64,000 nucleotides of DNA from Aurantiacibacter atlanticus (GCF_001077815.2 NZ_CP011310.1:372001-436000); one strand, 5' to 3'; numbered from the stretch's first letter, positions 1 through 9,725 are shown. Notes: generated by a model not told the origin, from the sequence alone. Numbers and translations: made by a program.

Positions 1-1
1 T

Positions 2-502
2 GTGGGATCGACTGTGCAACACCGACAAGGGATTGGGCCAGCCCGCTTCGCGGCCCTGATAACGGCATTCGCTACGGCGATTATCGCTGCTCCGACGATT
101 GCCGAACCGCTTGGCGCGGAGGTAACAGGAACGCAGGTGACGATCACAATCACCAACATGCGCAATACCGACGGGATGTTGCGCGCCTGCATGACCCGTG
201 ACGAGGATCGTTTCCCACGTTGCCAGGATGCGACACAGGGCTATCGCACCGTGGTGCCGGCTGGCGAGGCGACGGTGCTGCATTTCGAAAATGTTGCGCC
301 CGGCACATATGCCATTGCGCTTCTGCATGATGAAAACGGCAATGGCCGCGCCGACCGTGCGTTGGGCATGATGCCGCGCGAAGGTTTTGGATTTTCGCGC
401 GATGCGCCCGTGCGTATGGGCCCGCCTGATTTTGAAGAGGCCGCCATATCCATAGGTTCTTCACCATTTCAGCAAACTATACGTATGCGCTACATGCTTT
501 AG
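2..502 (+). CDS. DUF2141 family exported protein (start may lie upstream of window)
   Basis: The 166-residue reading frame opens with GTG at the edge of the window, so the true start could be outside it. A hydrophobic stretch at about residues 17-34 ending near an AEP motif looks like a signal peptide. The rest resembles DUF2141: a beta-rich domain with a Cys pair (CMTRDEDRFPRC) and the family's HDENGNGRADRALGMMPREG stretch near residues 109-128. The biochemical role is unknown; the family is periplasmic or cell-surface in Gram-negatives. The downstream gene is on the same strand after about 120 nt. Confidence 0.7.
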   Translation: MGSTVQHRQGIGPARFAALITAFATAIIAAPTIAEPLGAEVTGTQVTITITNMRNTDGMLRACMTRDEDRFPRCQDATQGYRTVVPAGEATVLHFENVAPGTYAIALLHDENGNGRADRALGMMPREGFGFSRDAPVRMGPPDFEEAAISIGSSPFQQTIRMRYML

Positions 503-623
503 AATTACGGGTAGCTGCCCTGAAAACGCTTCAAAAAAAGCCACTAAAACCCGGCGCAACTTCATCAAAAATTTACCACGTCGCGCCAAAAGGGTCCTGC
601 AACCCAGGGAAAGGCTTTTGGGC

Positions 624-2057
624 ATGGACAGTTTGCGTGACAATTTCGCTGCACTCGATGTGGAGAATCTGGATGGATTCACCTCTCCGGGCATCGATAT
701 GCAGGATGAAGAGGACGCGATCGATGAATCGCCGCCGCCTGCAATAGGCACGGACGAGCGCCGCCTGCAGGTTCGCGCCTATAATTTCTGGGCAAGCCTC
801 CTGGAAGATCGCAACTTCCCCTCGATCAAGGAGCTTGATCCCACTCTCTTGCCCGATTTCGGCCCCAACAGCGTATTGCTGGATTTCACGAAGGGCATCG
901 AAGACCCGTCCATCGCTTATATTGGTGAATTGCTGGCAGAAGAATGTGCCGATGAAAACGGCACGCCCGAACGGCTTTCGCAGGTCACGCCGCGCTCTTT
1001 GCTCAGCCGGATTACCGATCATTACATGCAGATCTTGGCCAATCAGTCGCCAATCGGTTTTGAAGCGGAATATGTGAACAACGCAAGCGCAACGATCCTG
1101 TATCGCGGAATTCTGCTGCCTTTCTCCAGCGATGACCAGACGATTGATTACATTTACGGCGTCATCAACTGGAAAGAGATGGCCGACGCACACTCTGCTG
1201 ATGAACTTCTGCTCGAAATCGATCAGGCGCTGGAAGCCGGCTCTGATCGTCCGGCGCCACAACCCGATCTCACCGATTGGGCGGATGGGCCGGCCAATGC
1301 CCTTCCCGATGACAATGCGCATGAAAGCGAGGCAGTGCGGCCTTCATTCGATCTGTCAGGCCTGTCAGCCTATACCGGCGACACGCTTGAGCTGGATAAC
1401 GAATTGGCACAGGGCGCAGATTACGACACGCTGGTGCCGCAACCTATGCCCCAATCGCTAGCCGATTGGCTGGCTGCCGCGCGCGAAATGGCGCAGCAGG
1501 CAAGAAGCGGCGAAGAGCGGACACGCACCGCATTGTATGAAGCAGTCGGCCGCGCATGGGATTTTGCCATCGCCGCCACGCATGAACCGGAAGATTTATC
1601 CGAATTGCTGCAGGATGCGGGCATTGCCATGCAGGAACGCGCCCCGATGACCCCTGTGGTCAAGCTGGTCTTCGGCGTGGATTACGACAAGACCCGTCTG
1701 ACCGAATATGCCGCAGTGCTCGCTTTCGCGCAGCGCAATGATATCGCGCAAGGAACGCTCGGCACCTATCTGCAGAATGCGGATGGCGGTTTGAAAGGTG
1801 TAGTATCCGAAGAACGCGCTTTCCGCCGCACGCTGGATGGCAAGGCCCCACGGGCGGTGCGTAAAGGGCCGCGCAAGGCCATCGCCAAGAAGCTGCGCGC
1901 TATCGCACCCCGTGATTTTGCAGCCCTTCCCCAGACCGGCGAGGAATTTGCTCTGGTAATGATTCGCCGCGATGAAAATGGCGATGTGGTGGTATTGGGC
2001 GAAGTGCCCGAAAATGCCGCGCTCATCGAAAAGGCTGCCCGCCAGCTTATCGGTTAG
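624..2057 (+). CDS. PAS-domain-like conserved protein
   Basis: A 477-residue soluble protein. Residues about 45-190 look like a PAS_5-type sensor fold: an RAYNFWASLLEDRNFPSIKE opening, then LLDF and IAYIGELLAEEC, and a closing YIYGVINWKEMAD strand. The middle (about 200-290) is acidic and low in complexity, probably a linker. The C-terminal third has basic stretches (RAVRKGPRKAIAKKLRAIAP) and no motif I recognise. No kinase, cyclase or DNA-binding module is visible, so the output is unknown. A TTG at 618 is in frame, but the AGGGAAAGG at 605-613 is better spaced for the ATG at 624. Codon use resembles the neighbours. Confidence 0.65.
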   Translation: MDSLRDNFAALDVENLDGFTSPGIDMQDEEDAIDESPPPAIGTDERRLQVRAYNFWASLLEDRNFPSIKELDPTLLPDFGPNSVLLDFTKGIEDPSIAYIGELLAEECADENGTPERLSQVTPRSLLSRITDHYMQILANQSPIGFEAEYVNNASATILYRGILLPFSSDDQTIDYIYGVINWKEMADAHSADELLLEIDQALEAGSDRPAPQPDLTDWADGPANALPDDNAHESEAVRPSFDLSGLSAYTGDTLELDNELAQGADYDTLVPQPMPQSLADWLAAAREMAQQARSGEERTRTALYEAVGRAWDFAIAATHEPEDLSELLQDAGIAMQERAPMTPVVKLVFGVDYDKTRLTEYAAVLAFAQRNDIAQGTLGTYLQNADGGLKGVVSEERAFRRTLDGKAPRAVRKGPRKAIAKKLRAIAPRDFAALPQTGEEFALVMIRRDENGDVVVLGEVPENAALIEKAARQLIG

Positions 2058-2126
2058 GCGATCATTCTACTCTCTCGTTTGCGACAGGTATGGGCTTGGC
2101 TCGACTGATTGGCTAGCACCTTCCGC

Positions 2127-3263
2127 ATGGTATTTTCGCGCACGGTTGCCACTCGTCTTCAACCCTATTTCGGACACCGCAGCCGGACACGTCTCGTATT
2201 GTCGGCTCGTGCATTGCGTTGCAGGCCAGCCGCCTTCGGTAAAGGTTCGCGCTGGCAGGCCATGCGCACGATGGTGATGCAATTCGCCAGCCGCGAAGTG
2301 GCAGGTGTAAGAGTCCGCCTGCTGATCGAGAGAGAAGATGGTTTCGCGCTGGAGCGCATGACTGTCAGCGATCGAGAGGGGTTTGTCCATTTTGACGAGC
2401 CGCTTGCTCCAGAGTGGGATCTGCCTGCCTATCCGCAATGGGAGATCGCCACGCTTTCATGGACCAATAGTGAAGGCCCCCAGACGATGAATGCGCATGT
2501 GTTGGTGCCGGGCAGGGAAAGCGATCTGGCGGTGATTTCCGATATTGACGATACTATCATCGAAAGTGGCATCACCGGAGGATTGCGCAATATCGCACGC
2601 AATTGGCAGCGCATTTTCGCGCAATTGCCGCATCAGCGCATTGCTGTGTCCGGCGCGGACATTTTTTACGGAGAGCTTGGTGGCGGGATTGTGTCCGAAG
2701 GCGAATCGCGCGCCAAAAGGCGCATGGCGGCCACACACCGGCCGTTCTTCTATATTTCTTCCAGCCCGTGGAACCTGTTTTCCTATATTGTCGCATTCCA
2801 GCGCACAAAGGGCCTGCCGCTTGGCCCGCTCAAACTGCGCGATTGGGGGCTGAACCGCCAGACTTTCGGTTCTGGCAGCCACGGGGCGCACAAGACTGCC
2901 GCGATTAACGCCATATTGGAAATGTATCCCACCATGCGCTTCGCCCTGATCGGCGATGATACGCAGGGGGACCTGCCCGCCTTTGCCAATGCGGTGACGC
3001 GCTTTCCGGGCCGGGTAGCCGCGATTTTCCTGCGCAGGGCAGCGGAAGAGAATCTTTCGACCGAGGAAGTCCTGGCACAGGAATCGATTGCCAAGGCGGG
3101 CATTCCCCTGTGGCTAGGCGAGAGTTTTGCCGAAGGGATCGATTTCCTGCGCCAATCCGGCTTTTCTCCCGGTGACGAGACCGAACAGATTGTGCGGGTG
3201 GTCGAAAAAGTCGAAACATCGAAAGAAATGGCCGAGGAAAAGCTAAACGCAGACGCGGGTTGA
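2127..3263 (+). CDS. APP1-type phosphatase domain protein (DUF2183)
   Basis: A 378-residue protein resembling bacterial relatives of yeast App1 phosphatidate phosphatase, a HAD-like phosphatase family. The key motif is SDIDDTIIESG, the DxDxT catalytic motif, after an N-terminal beta domain that starts with YFGHRSRTRLVLSARALR. The FFYISSSPWNLF and ALIGDDTQGD stretches fit HAD motifs II and IV. It probably dephosphorylates a lipid phosphate, but the bacterial substrate is unproven. ATG 2127 is preferred over the in-frame TTG at 2109. The gene stands alone between a PAS-like gene and the M48 protease on the same strand. Confidence 0.8.
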   Translation: MVFSRTVATRLQPYFGHRSRTRLVLSARALRCRPAAFGKGSRWQAMRTMVMQFASREVAGVRVRLLIEREDGFALERMTVSDREGFVHFDEPLAPEWDLPAYPQWEIATLSWTNSEGPQTMNAHVLVPGRESDLAVISDIDDTIIESGITGGLRNIARNWQRIFAQLPHQRIAVSGADIFYGELGGGIVSEGESRAKRRMAATHRPFFYISSSPWNLFSYIVAFQRTKGLPLGPLKLRDWGLNRQTFGSGSHGAHKTAAINAILEMYPTMRFALIGDDTQGDLPAFANAVTRFPGRVAAIFLRRAAEENLSTEEVLAQESIAKAGIPLWLGESFAEGIDFLRQSGFSPGDETEQIVRVVEKVETSKEMAEEKLNADAG

Positions 3264-3317
3264 AAGGCATTCTTCATTTCCCGTTCAGCGCCGGGCGCGC
3301 TAGGCTGCGGGTGAACC

Positions 3318-4691
3318 ATGCGCATGATTGCTTCCCTGCTCGCTCGCCTGCTCGCCCTTTGCGCAGCCATGGCTATGATTGCTCAACCCGTCGCGGCGCA
3401 GGGAATCAGCGTCTTGCGCGATGCTGAGACAGAGGCGCTGCTGCAGGACATGGTCGATCCGCTGGCGGAAGCTGCAGGTCTTGGTGAAGGCGCGGTAGAA
3501 ATCGTGCTGGTCAATGACAGTTCCATCAATGCCTTTGTGGCGGGTGGCCAGCGTATTTTCGTACATTCTGGGTTGCTGAATGCGGCCGAGGATGCAGGAG
3601 AGGTCCAGGGCGTTCTGGCGCATGAAATGGGCCATATTACCGGCGGCCATGTTAACCGATATTCCGAAGGTGCGGGCAATGCGACGCGCATTACCCTGCT
3701 TTCGACATTGCTGGCAGCGGCGGCGGCCTTTGCCGGTGGCGGCGAAGCAGCGATGGGCGTGCTTGCGGCAGGTCAGCAGGCTGCGATGGGCAGCTTTCTT
3801 GCCTTCAGCCGCACGCAGGAAGCCAGCGCCGACGCAGCCGGAGCGGAATATCTGAGCGGCGCAGGTATCAGCGGGCGCGGCAGCCTGAAGTTTTTCGAAC
3901 GCCTGCAGAATTACGAATTCCGTCGCGGCATCAGCCAGGATAACGAGCGGGAATACGGTCGCACCCATCCACTATCAGGCAATCGGATCGCTCGCTTGCG
4001 CGAGGATTATGTTGTTGATCCGGCATGGGATACGCCGACCGCATCCGATCTCCAGCAGCGCTTCACACGCGTCAAGGCGAAGCTTTACGGCTTTCTCGCC
4101 CCGCCTGAGCGCGTCTTGCAGGCCTTTCCGACCCATCTTACCAATGTTCCGGCGCGCTATGCCCGCGCCTATGCCTATCACAAAAGCGCGCATGTCGACG
4201 AAGCGCTGGCCGAGATTGACGGATTGCTCGCGACAGAACCGGACAATCCCTATTTCCTCGAACTCAAAGGTCAGATCCTGCTCGAATCAGGTCATGTGGC
4301 AGAAGCCCTGCCATCGTTACGCCGTGCGACCAGCCTGACCAATTCCAGCCCTTTGATCGCCAGCTTGCTGGGCCATGCGCTGATCGCAACTGAAGACCCA
4401 TCATATCTGGACGAAGCCGAGCGAGTGCTGCGCGCTTCGCTTGGTCGGGATCGTGAAAATCCCTTTGCCTGGTATCAACTGGGCGTGGTTTACGGGCAGC
4501 GCGGTGATACCATCCGCGCCCGGCTCGCCAGTGCGGAACAGCAGATTCTCTCCGGAAATCCGCAAGGCGCGCTGATGAACGCCAGCGTGGCGGAACAGGG
4601 TCTCGACGCGGGCACGCCCGACTGGCTTCGCGCACAGGACGTGCAATTGCAGGCGCGCGCGCAGCTTGAACGTATGGCGCAACGCAACTAG
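3318..4691 (+). CDS. M48 family metalloprotease with TPR repeats (BepA/YfgC-like)
   Basis: The 457-residue protein has a signal peptide (about residues 1-28, ending PVAAQG), a gluzincin protease domain with HEMGH at 102-106 and the third zinc ligand likely Glu168 in QEASAD. After about residue 270 a helical region with TPR-like units follows (for example ALAEIDGLLATEPDNPYFLELKG, cut here as two units). This is the architecture of periplasmic BepA/YfgC proteases, which check outer-membrane protein assembly. The next gene, a periplasmic DsbA-like oxidoreductase, starts 9 nt downstream, so the two are likely co-transcribed as an envelope quality-control pair. Confidence 0.85.
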   Translation: MRMIASLLARLLALCAAMAMIAQPVAAQGISVLRDAETEALLQDMVDPLAEAAGLGEGAVEIVLVNDSSINAFVAGGQRIFVHSGLLNAAEDAGEVQGVLAHEMGHITGGHVNRYSEGAGNATRITLLSTLLAAAAAFAGGGEAAMGVLAAGQQAAMGSFLAFSRTQEASADAAGAEYLSGAGISGRGSLKFFERLQNYEFRRGISQDNEREYGRTHPLSGNRIARLREDYVVDPAWDTPTASDLQQRFTRVKAKLYGFLAPPERVLQAFPTHLTNVPARYARAYAYHKSAHVDEALAEIDGLLATEPDNPYFLELKGQILLESGHVAEALPSLRRATSLTNSSPLIASLLGHALIATEDPSYLDEAERVLRASLGRDRENPFAWYQLGVVYGQRGDTIRARLASAEQQILSGNPQGALMNASVAEQGLDAGTPDWLRAQDVQLQARAQLERMAQRN

Positions 4692-4700
4692 GCCAGAAGT

Positions 4701-5393
4701 ATGCGTTGGATCATAACAATACTAATCGCACTCAGCGCAGGCTTTGCCGGTGCTGCTGCTTGGGATTTTGCCAACCTTGGGCCGGATCACACGCGCAATT
4801 ATCTGATGGCCAATCCCGAAGTGCTTCCCGAAGCCATTGCCGAATTACAGCGGCGTGAGATGGTGGAACGCATCGGTCCGCTACGGCCGGAGCTGGAGTC
4901 GCCTTTCCCCGGGGCAGTATTGGGCAATCCGGAAGGGAGCATCACCCTTGTCGAATTTAGCGATTACGCATGCGGGTTCTGCCGTCAGAGCCTGGCGGAC
5001 GTTAGAGCGCTGGTGGCTGCCAACCCCGATCTCAAGGTCGTGATCCGTGAATACCCCATATTGTCAGGCGATAGCGCCGCTGCTGCGCGCATGGCGCTGG
5101 CAGCTGCGGAACAGGGCAAATATGAGGCCTTTCACAATGCCATGTTTGCGCAAGACGGGCCGAGCCCCGAATCCATAGAAGCAGCTGCAACGCAGGCAGG
5201 CGTGGATCTTGCGCAGGCCACAGCCGCGATCGACGCGGGCCGTTATGAAAGCCAGTTGGAGAACAATGTCTTCCTTGGCCAGTCTCTGCAACTTTCAGGT
5301 ACGCCGGCATGGATTGTAGGCGACAGGGTGCTGAACGGCGCAGTCGGCGCGCAGGAAATTGGCGTCGCCATCGCCGAGGCGCGCGATTCCTAG
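4701..5393 (+). CDS. DsbA-family thiol oxidoreductase
   Basis: A 230-residue protein with an N-terminal signal or anchor (residues 1-20) and a thioredoxin-like DSBA domain. The redox motif CGFC is at residues 91-94 after VEFSDYA, and the cis-Pro segment is SGTPAWIVGDRVLNGA. Such proteins act in the periplasm, and some members are ScsC- or BdbD-like rather than true DsbA. It follows the M48 protease by 9 nt, so both probably share a promoter. The substrate is not evident. Confidence 0.85.
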   Translation: MRWIITILIALSAGFAGAAAWDFANLGPDHTRNYLMANPEVLPEAIAELQRREMVERIGPLRPELESPFPGAVLGNPEGSITLVEFSDYACGFCRQSLADVRALVAANPDLKVVIREYPILSGDSAAAARMALAAAEQGKYEAFHNAMFAQDGPSPESIEAAATQAGVDLAQATAAIDAGRYESQLENNVFLGQSLQLSGTPAWIVGDRVLNGAVGAQEIGVAIAEARDS

Positions 5394-5423
5394 GGCAGGC
5401 CGCTGATTTGGGGAGAGCTGGCA

Positions 5424-6665
5424 ATGCAATTCCGTCTGACGCGCGCGCCAACTTCGGCTAAGGGCAGCATGGCCATGTTGCCATTCCAGCCCACCCCGTT
5501 TTTCAAGGACAAGAATCGCGCTTTCTGGTGGCTGCAAGTGCTTGGCTGGCTTGGCGCATTCACCCTGCGTGGTGTTTCGGGCATTGTTGCAGGGCAGGAT
5601 TTTCCGTTCTTTGTCATCATTTTCATCGAATCCTTCACAGGCTTCTCGATCACGCTGATTCTGTCAGTTGCATTCAAGCGCATACTGTCGCTGGCATCGC
5701 CGCTCAGCTGGGCGAGTTCTGCCCTGCTGCTCGCCATAGCGGTGGCGTTCTTTGCTTCGGTGCAGACATGGGTCATTCAGATCGCGCGGCCAGACAGCGG
5801 CGGGTTTTCCCAGCTGCTGATCGGCTATTTCATCTTCCCAATGACGCTGCTCGGCGCGTGGTCGGCATTGTATTTCGCCATTAATTTCTTCCTGCAGGTG
5901 GAGGAACAAACCGACCAGCTGGAACGGCTGGAAGCGCAGGCGACAAGCGCTCAGCTTGCGATGCTGCGTTACCAGCTTAACCCGCATTTCCTGTTCAACA
6001 CGCTGAATTCGATCAGCACGCTGGTGCTGCTGAAACAAACAACCCCCGCAAATGCGATGCTGACCAAGCTTTCTAGCTTCCTGCGCCACACGCTGATCGC
6101 CCAGCCGGGCGGCAAGGTCACCGTGGCACAGGAGGTGGAAACGCTGAAACTCTATCTCGAAATAGAACGGATGCGGTTTGAAGAACGACTCCGCACCGAA
6201 TTCAGGGTGGATGATGATGCGGCGCGCGGCTGCATCCCGTCCTTCCTGCTGCAACCGCTGATCGAAAATGCGATCAAATACGGTGTATCTGCTCAGGAAG
6301 AAGGCGCGCGCATCAGCCTTGCAGCCAAGGTCATCGGTTCGCGTCTGCGCCTGACGGTGTATGACACGGGTCCGGGATTGCAGGGCAATCAAAACGCGGC
6401 CGAGGCGGTAAAACGCGGCCATTCCTCTACTGGTGTGGGCCTTGCCAATATCATGGAGCGCCTGTCGCAGGCCTATGGCGAAGACCACCGATTCGACATT
6501 GAAACCCCGCCCGATGGCGGTTTCACAGTCATCATCGAATTACCTTACGAAATCGAAGAACAGGATGAACCTGTTCCCTCCCATCAGAAATTTCCCCGCC
6601 CGTCGAATAAAGAGGGTACAAGGGAAACGACTTTCGGAAACCCCCAGACCGGAGCCCCCGCATGA
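5424..6665 (+). CDS. LytS/YehU-type sensor histidine kinase
   Basis: The 413-residue protein has about four hydrophobic segments in residues 33-160, a short coiled coil (EEQTDQLERLEAQ), then the His_kinase domain of the LytS/YehU class with QLNPHFLFNTLNS (phospho-His about residue 188). An HATPase domain follows with ENAIKYG and DTGPGLQG. The ligand is unknown. GGGAGAG ends 9 nt before the ATG at 5424. The last codons overlap the response regulator start in an ATGA junction, so the two are translationally coupled. A second pair of the same kind lies at 39192-41119. Confidence 0.88.
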   Translation: MQFRLTRAPTSAKGSMAMLPFQPTPFFKDKNRAFWWLQVLGWLGAFTLRGVSGIVAGQDFPFFVIIFIESFTGFSITLILSVAFKRILSLASPLSWASSALLLAIAVAFFASVQTWVIQIARPDSGGFSQLLIGYFIFPMTLLGAWSALYFAINFFLQVEEQTDQLERLEAQATSAQLAMLRYQLNPHFLFNTLNSISTLVLLKQTTPANAMLTKLSSFLRHTLIAQPGGKVTVAQEVETLKLYLEIERMRFEERLRTEFRVDDDAARGCIPSFLLQPLIENAIKYGVSAQEEGARISLAAKVIGSRLRLTVYDTGPGLQGNQNAAEAVKRGHSSTGVGLANIMERLSQAYGEDHRFDIETPPDGGFTVIIELPYEIEEQDEPVPSHQKFPRPSNKEGTRETTFGNPQTGAPA

Positions 6666-7456
6666 CTATACGCGCCATACTCGTCGATGACGAAAAGCTC
6701 GCCATCCAGGGCCTGCAACTACGTTTGCAGCCTTATGAAGACATCGAAATCGTGGAGACCTGCGCCAATGGGCGTGAGGCGATTCGCGCGATCAAGACAC
6801 TCAAACCCGACCTTGTCTTCCTCGACATCCAGATGCCCGGCTTTGACGGTTTCTCCGTGGTGAAAGGGGTCATGGACCTTGAGCCGCCGCTATTCGTCTT
6901 CGTGACCGCATATCAGGAACACGCCATCCGCGCGTTTGAGGCCAATGCCGTCAATTACCTGATGAAGCCTGTCGATGAAGATCGTTTGGCAGATACGATT
7001 GAAAGGGTCCGCCAGCGTCTCGCCGAAAAGCGCTCTGCCGAAGAGGCCGAGAAGCTGAAGGACGTGCTGGCAGAAGTCAGCCCGCAAAGCCTTGATGACA
7101 TTTCCGGCGAAGGGGATAGCGCCGGCCGGTATGAAAAAATGATTAACGTCAAGGACCGCGGGCAGATCTTCCGCGTGGATGTCGATTCGATCGAACATAT
7201 CGAGGCTGCAGGTGATTACATGTGCATCTACACCGGTGACAATTCGCTGATCCTGCGCGAAACGATGAAGGATCTGGAACGACGGCTTGACCCGAAGAAT
7301 TTCCAGCGCGTCCACCGCTCCACCATCGTCAATCTCGATCGGGTGCGGCAGGTAAAGCCTCATACCAATGGCGAGTGCTTCCTGGTGCTGGACAGCGGCG
7401 CCGAGGTGAAGGTGAGCCGGTCCTATCGCGATGTGGTAGCGCGCTTCGTGCATTAA
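6662..7456 (+). CDS. LytTR-family response regulator
   Basis: A 264-residue two-domain regulator. The receiver has the acidic pair DD at 9-10, the phospho-acceptor Asp about 55 (FLDIQMPG) and Lys about 102. The C-terminal LytTR DNA-binding domain contains IEAAGDYMCIYTG and FQRVHRSTIVNLDRV. It overlaps the upstream histidine kinase by 4 nt and is its evident partner. Between the domains is a charged helix of about 30 residues. Regulated targets cannot be read from the window. Confidence 0.9.
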   Translation: MTIRAILVDDEKLAIQGLQLRLQPYEDIEIVETCANGREAIRAIKTLKPDLVFLDIQMPGFDGFSVVKGVMDLEPPLFVFVTAYQEHAIRAFEANAVNYLMKPVDEDRLADTIERVRQRLAEKRSAEEAEKLKDVLAEVSPQSLDDISGEGDSAGRYEKMINVKDRGQIFRVDVDSIEHIEAAGDYMCIYTGDNSLILRETMKDLERRLDPKNFQRVHRSTIVNLDRVRQVKPHTNGECFLVLDSGAEVKVSRSYRDVVARFVH

Positions 7457-7530
7457 TCCGTGTTTCGATGCTGTTATACGGGTACGGTTGCGCCCTTGCG
7501 GTCTGTGCATGGGCATTGCAGGGATAGATC

Positions 7531-8394
7531 ATGACCGATTTCCCCCTGACTGGCTTTGACCTCGCCCATTTTGTTCGCGGAACTCTGGCGGAGGACCTTG
7601 GTGAGGGTCTTGCTGATGGTGGACGCGATGTCACCGCCGAAAGTGTGATCCCAAGCGATGCACGTTTTTCCGGCGTGATGGACAGTCGCGATCCGATCAC
7701 CGTAGCCGGTCTGCCGATTGCTGCGGCTTTTTTCCGCCATCTCGATCCTGACATGGCCATCACGATTTTGGTGGAGGAAGGCGCGCAGGTTTCTGCCGGC
7801 ACTGATTTGATGCACCTGTCAGGCAATGCCCGCGCGATGCTGACGGCAGAGCGCAGCGCGCTCAATACGGTGCAGCATCTTTCGGGCATTGCTACGATGG
7901 TGCACGAATATGTGCGCACGATGGACAATCCCGATTGCACGCTGCTCGATACACGCAAGACCATTCCCGGGCTGCGCCATCTTGAGAAATATGCCGTGCG
8001 GCAAGGCGGCGCGGACAATCACCGCATGGGCTTGTGGGATGCAGCCATGATCAAGGACAATCACATTCTGGTGGCCGGAAATGTCGGCGAAGCGGTGCGC
8101 CGTGCACGCGATGCAGGCGTCGAGCAGATCATTTGTGAAGTTGACCGCATTGACCAGATCGAACCAGCGTTGGCTGCGGGAGCGACCCGTCTCCTGCTCG
8201 ACAATATGTCGCCCGAAATCCTGCGCGAGGCGGTCGCGCTGGTGGCGGGTCGCGTGAAGACAGAGGCGTCAGGTGGCATCACCCTTCATACGATCAAGGC
8301 CAAGGCCGCAACGGGTGTCGATTTCGTCTCCGTTGGTCGCCTGACGCAAAGCGCGCCTGCTGCCGATATCGGTCTCGACTTCACCCCACTTTGA
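7531..8394 (+). CDS. nadC: Nicotinate-nucleotide pyrophosphorylase (carboxylating)
   Basis: NadC (quinolinate phosphoribosyltransferase) converts quinolinate and PRPP to nicotinate mononucleotide in de novo NAD synthesis. The 287-residue length is normal. Diagnostic segments are DTRKTIPGLRHLEKYAVRQG, the NHRMGLWDAAMIKDNHI block that binds quinolinate and PRPP, and EASGGITL-like phosphate-binding residues near the C-terminus. No nadA or nadB is adjacent. The next gene, an RNase T2, begins about 40 nt downstream on the same strand. Confidence 0.93.
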   Translation: MTDFPLTGFDLAHFVRGTLAEDLGEGLADGGRDVTAESVIPSDARFSGVMDSRDPITVAGLPIAAAFFRHLDPDMAITILVEEGAQVSAGTDLMHLSGNARAMLTAERSALNTVQHLSGIATMVHEYVRTMDNPDCTLLDTRKTIPGLRHLEKYAVRQGGADNHRMGLWDAAMIKDNHILVAGNVGEAVRRARDAGVEQIICEVDRIDQIEPALAAGATRLLLDNMSPEILREAVALVAGRVKTEASGGITLHTIKAKAATGVDFVSVGRLTQSAPAADIGLDFTPL

Positions 8395-8434
8395 AATGTC
8401 GCCAGGCCAGCGCGATGAAAAGGGGCATGGGCGC

Positions 8435-9148
8435 ATGAGGTGGTTTACGCTTGTGTCTGGACTTATCCTCACGCTGTTGCTGCCCGCCACGGCGCTGGCG
8501 CAAGCATATCAGTGCCGCACGCCGCAGGGGCGCATCAGTCTGCCAGCAATTGAGCGCGATGGGCCCGTGCGCCAGACGCGCATCACCGGATACACACTAT
8601 CACTCAGCTGGAGTCCTGAATTCTGCCGCTTCCGCGATGATGAACCGCGCCACGCACGCCAGTGCTCGGGCCGTGCCGGACGTTTTGCCTTCATCGTTCA
8701 CGGATTGTGGCCGGAGGGTCCGCGCAATAGCTACCCGCAATGGTGTCCCACCCGTGATCAGCCGACGCAGCTCGAGATGCGCGGCGCCATGTGCATGTCG
8801 CCCGATACGCGGCTGGTCGCGCGCCAATGGGCCAAGCATGGCAGCTGCATGGTCAATGATGCTGGCGCCTATTTGCGCATTACACAAGTGCTGTGGAACA
8901 GCCTGCGCTGGCCCGATTTCGATCGCCTCTCCCGCCGTCGCGGCCTGACCGCTGGCAATGTGCGTGACACCTTTGCCGAAGCAAACCCCTATTGGGATGC
9001 AGAAGATGTCGGGCTGGTAGTGAACGAGCGTGGCTGGCTACGCGAAATGCGCCTGTGTTATGGTGCGGACTTCATGCCGGCAGCATGCGACAGGCGACGC
9101 TTTGGGCCGAGTAATGGAACCGAAATGCGGATCTGGCGGGGGATGTGA
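8435..9148 (+). CDS. Secreted ribonuclease T2 family protein
   Basis: The 237-residue protein has a signal peptide (residues 1-22, ending ALAQ) and both catalytic segments of the RNase T2 family: FIVHGLWPEG (CAS I) and QWAKHGSCM (CAS II), each with a His. Paired cysteines fit a periplasmic or exported enzyme that cleaves RNA through a 2',3'-cyclic intermediate. An ATG at 8396 is in frame, but ATG 8435 has AGGGG 9 nt upstream and starts directly at the signal peptide. It probably scavenges external RNA or nucleotides. It converges on tadA with only 12 nt between them. Confidence 0.87.
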   Translation: MRWFTLVSGLILTLLLPATALAQAYQCRTPQGRISLPAIERDGPVRQTRITGYTLSLSWSPEFCRFRDDEPRHARQCSGRAGRFAFIVHGLWPEGPRNSYPQWCPTRDQPTQLEMRGAMCMSPDTRLVARQWAKHGSCMVNDAGAYLRITQVLWNSLRWPDFDRLSRRRGLTAGNVRDTFAEANPYWDAEDVGLVVNERGWLREMRLCYGADFMPAACDRRRFGPSNGTEMRIWRGM

Positions 9149-9160
9149 TGATCTTCTTCT

Positions 9161-9616
9161 TCACCGCCTCTCACTGAAAAACCCGCGCAATAGTTTGCCC
9201 GCTTCTCCCTCGCCAATACCTGAATATACCTCTGGCCGATGGAGACATTGCGCCTGCTCAAACACGCAAGCGCCATGTTCGACCGCGCCACCCTTGGGGT
9301 CGCCTGCGCCATAATAAAGTCGTGCGATTCGGGCGTGGGCAATCGCGCCAGCGCACATGCCGCAGGGCTCCAGCGTCACATAGAGATCGCAGCCGGTCAG
9401 CCGGTCATCACCCAGAGCAGTGGCCGCGCGGCGAATCGCCACAATTTCGGCATGGGCGGTCGGATCGTGGTCAGTGCGCGTGAGATTATAGCCTTCGCCT
9501 AATACAATGCCGTCCTTGACCACCACCGCGCCCACTGGCACTTCGCCCGCAACGACGGCCTCTTGCGCCAGTGCGAGGGCGCGGCGCATCGGATCGGGAA
9601 GGGGCCATTTTGCCAT
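9161..9616 (-). CDS. tadA: tRNA adenosine(34) deaminase
   Basis: A 151-residue cytidine/deoxycytidylate-deaminase-fold enzyme. HAEIVAIRRA carries the zinc His and proton-shuttling Glu, and LEPCGMCAGAI carries the two zinc Cys. Length and motifs match TadA, which converts A34 to inosine in tRNA-Arg(ACG). A guanine-deaminase-like relative is the alternative. An in-frame GTG lies 6 nt upstream at 9622, and the two starts are hard to separate. It is convergent with the RNase T2 gene and divergent from rpmB. Confidence 0.85.
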   Translation of the reverse strand: MAKWPLPDPMRRALALAQEAVVAGEVPVGAVVVKDGIVLGEGYNLTRTDHDPTAHAEIVAIRRAATALGDDRLTGCDLYVTLEPCGMCAGAIAHARIARLYYGAGDPKGGAVEHGACVFEQAQCLHRPEVYSGIGEGEAGKLLRGFFSERR

Positions 9617-9637
9617 AGCCACGCGCTACCTGTTCGC

Positions 9638-9666
9638 TTGACGAATCTCTACCCCCCCTGTATGCG
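9638..9666 (+). promoter_or_regulatory. Sigma-70-like promoter of rpmB
   Basis: TTGACG at 9638-9643 and TATGCG at 9661-9666 are separated by 17 nt, the ideal spacing for a housekeeping promoter. It sits about 60 nt upstream of rpmB in the tadA-rpmB divergent gap. Inferred from sequence only. Confidence 0.45.
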
Positions 9667-9725
9667 CCCGCCTTTCCCAGCTACACGCTGATTCAACTTA
9701 ACCGTTTCGAACGAGAGAACTCGCC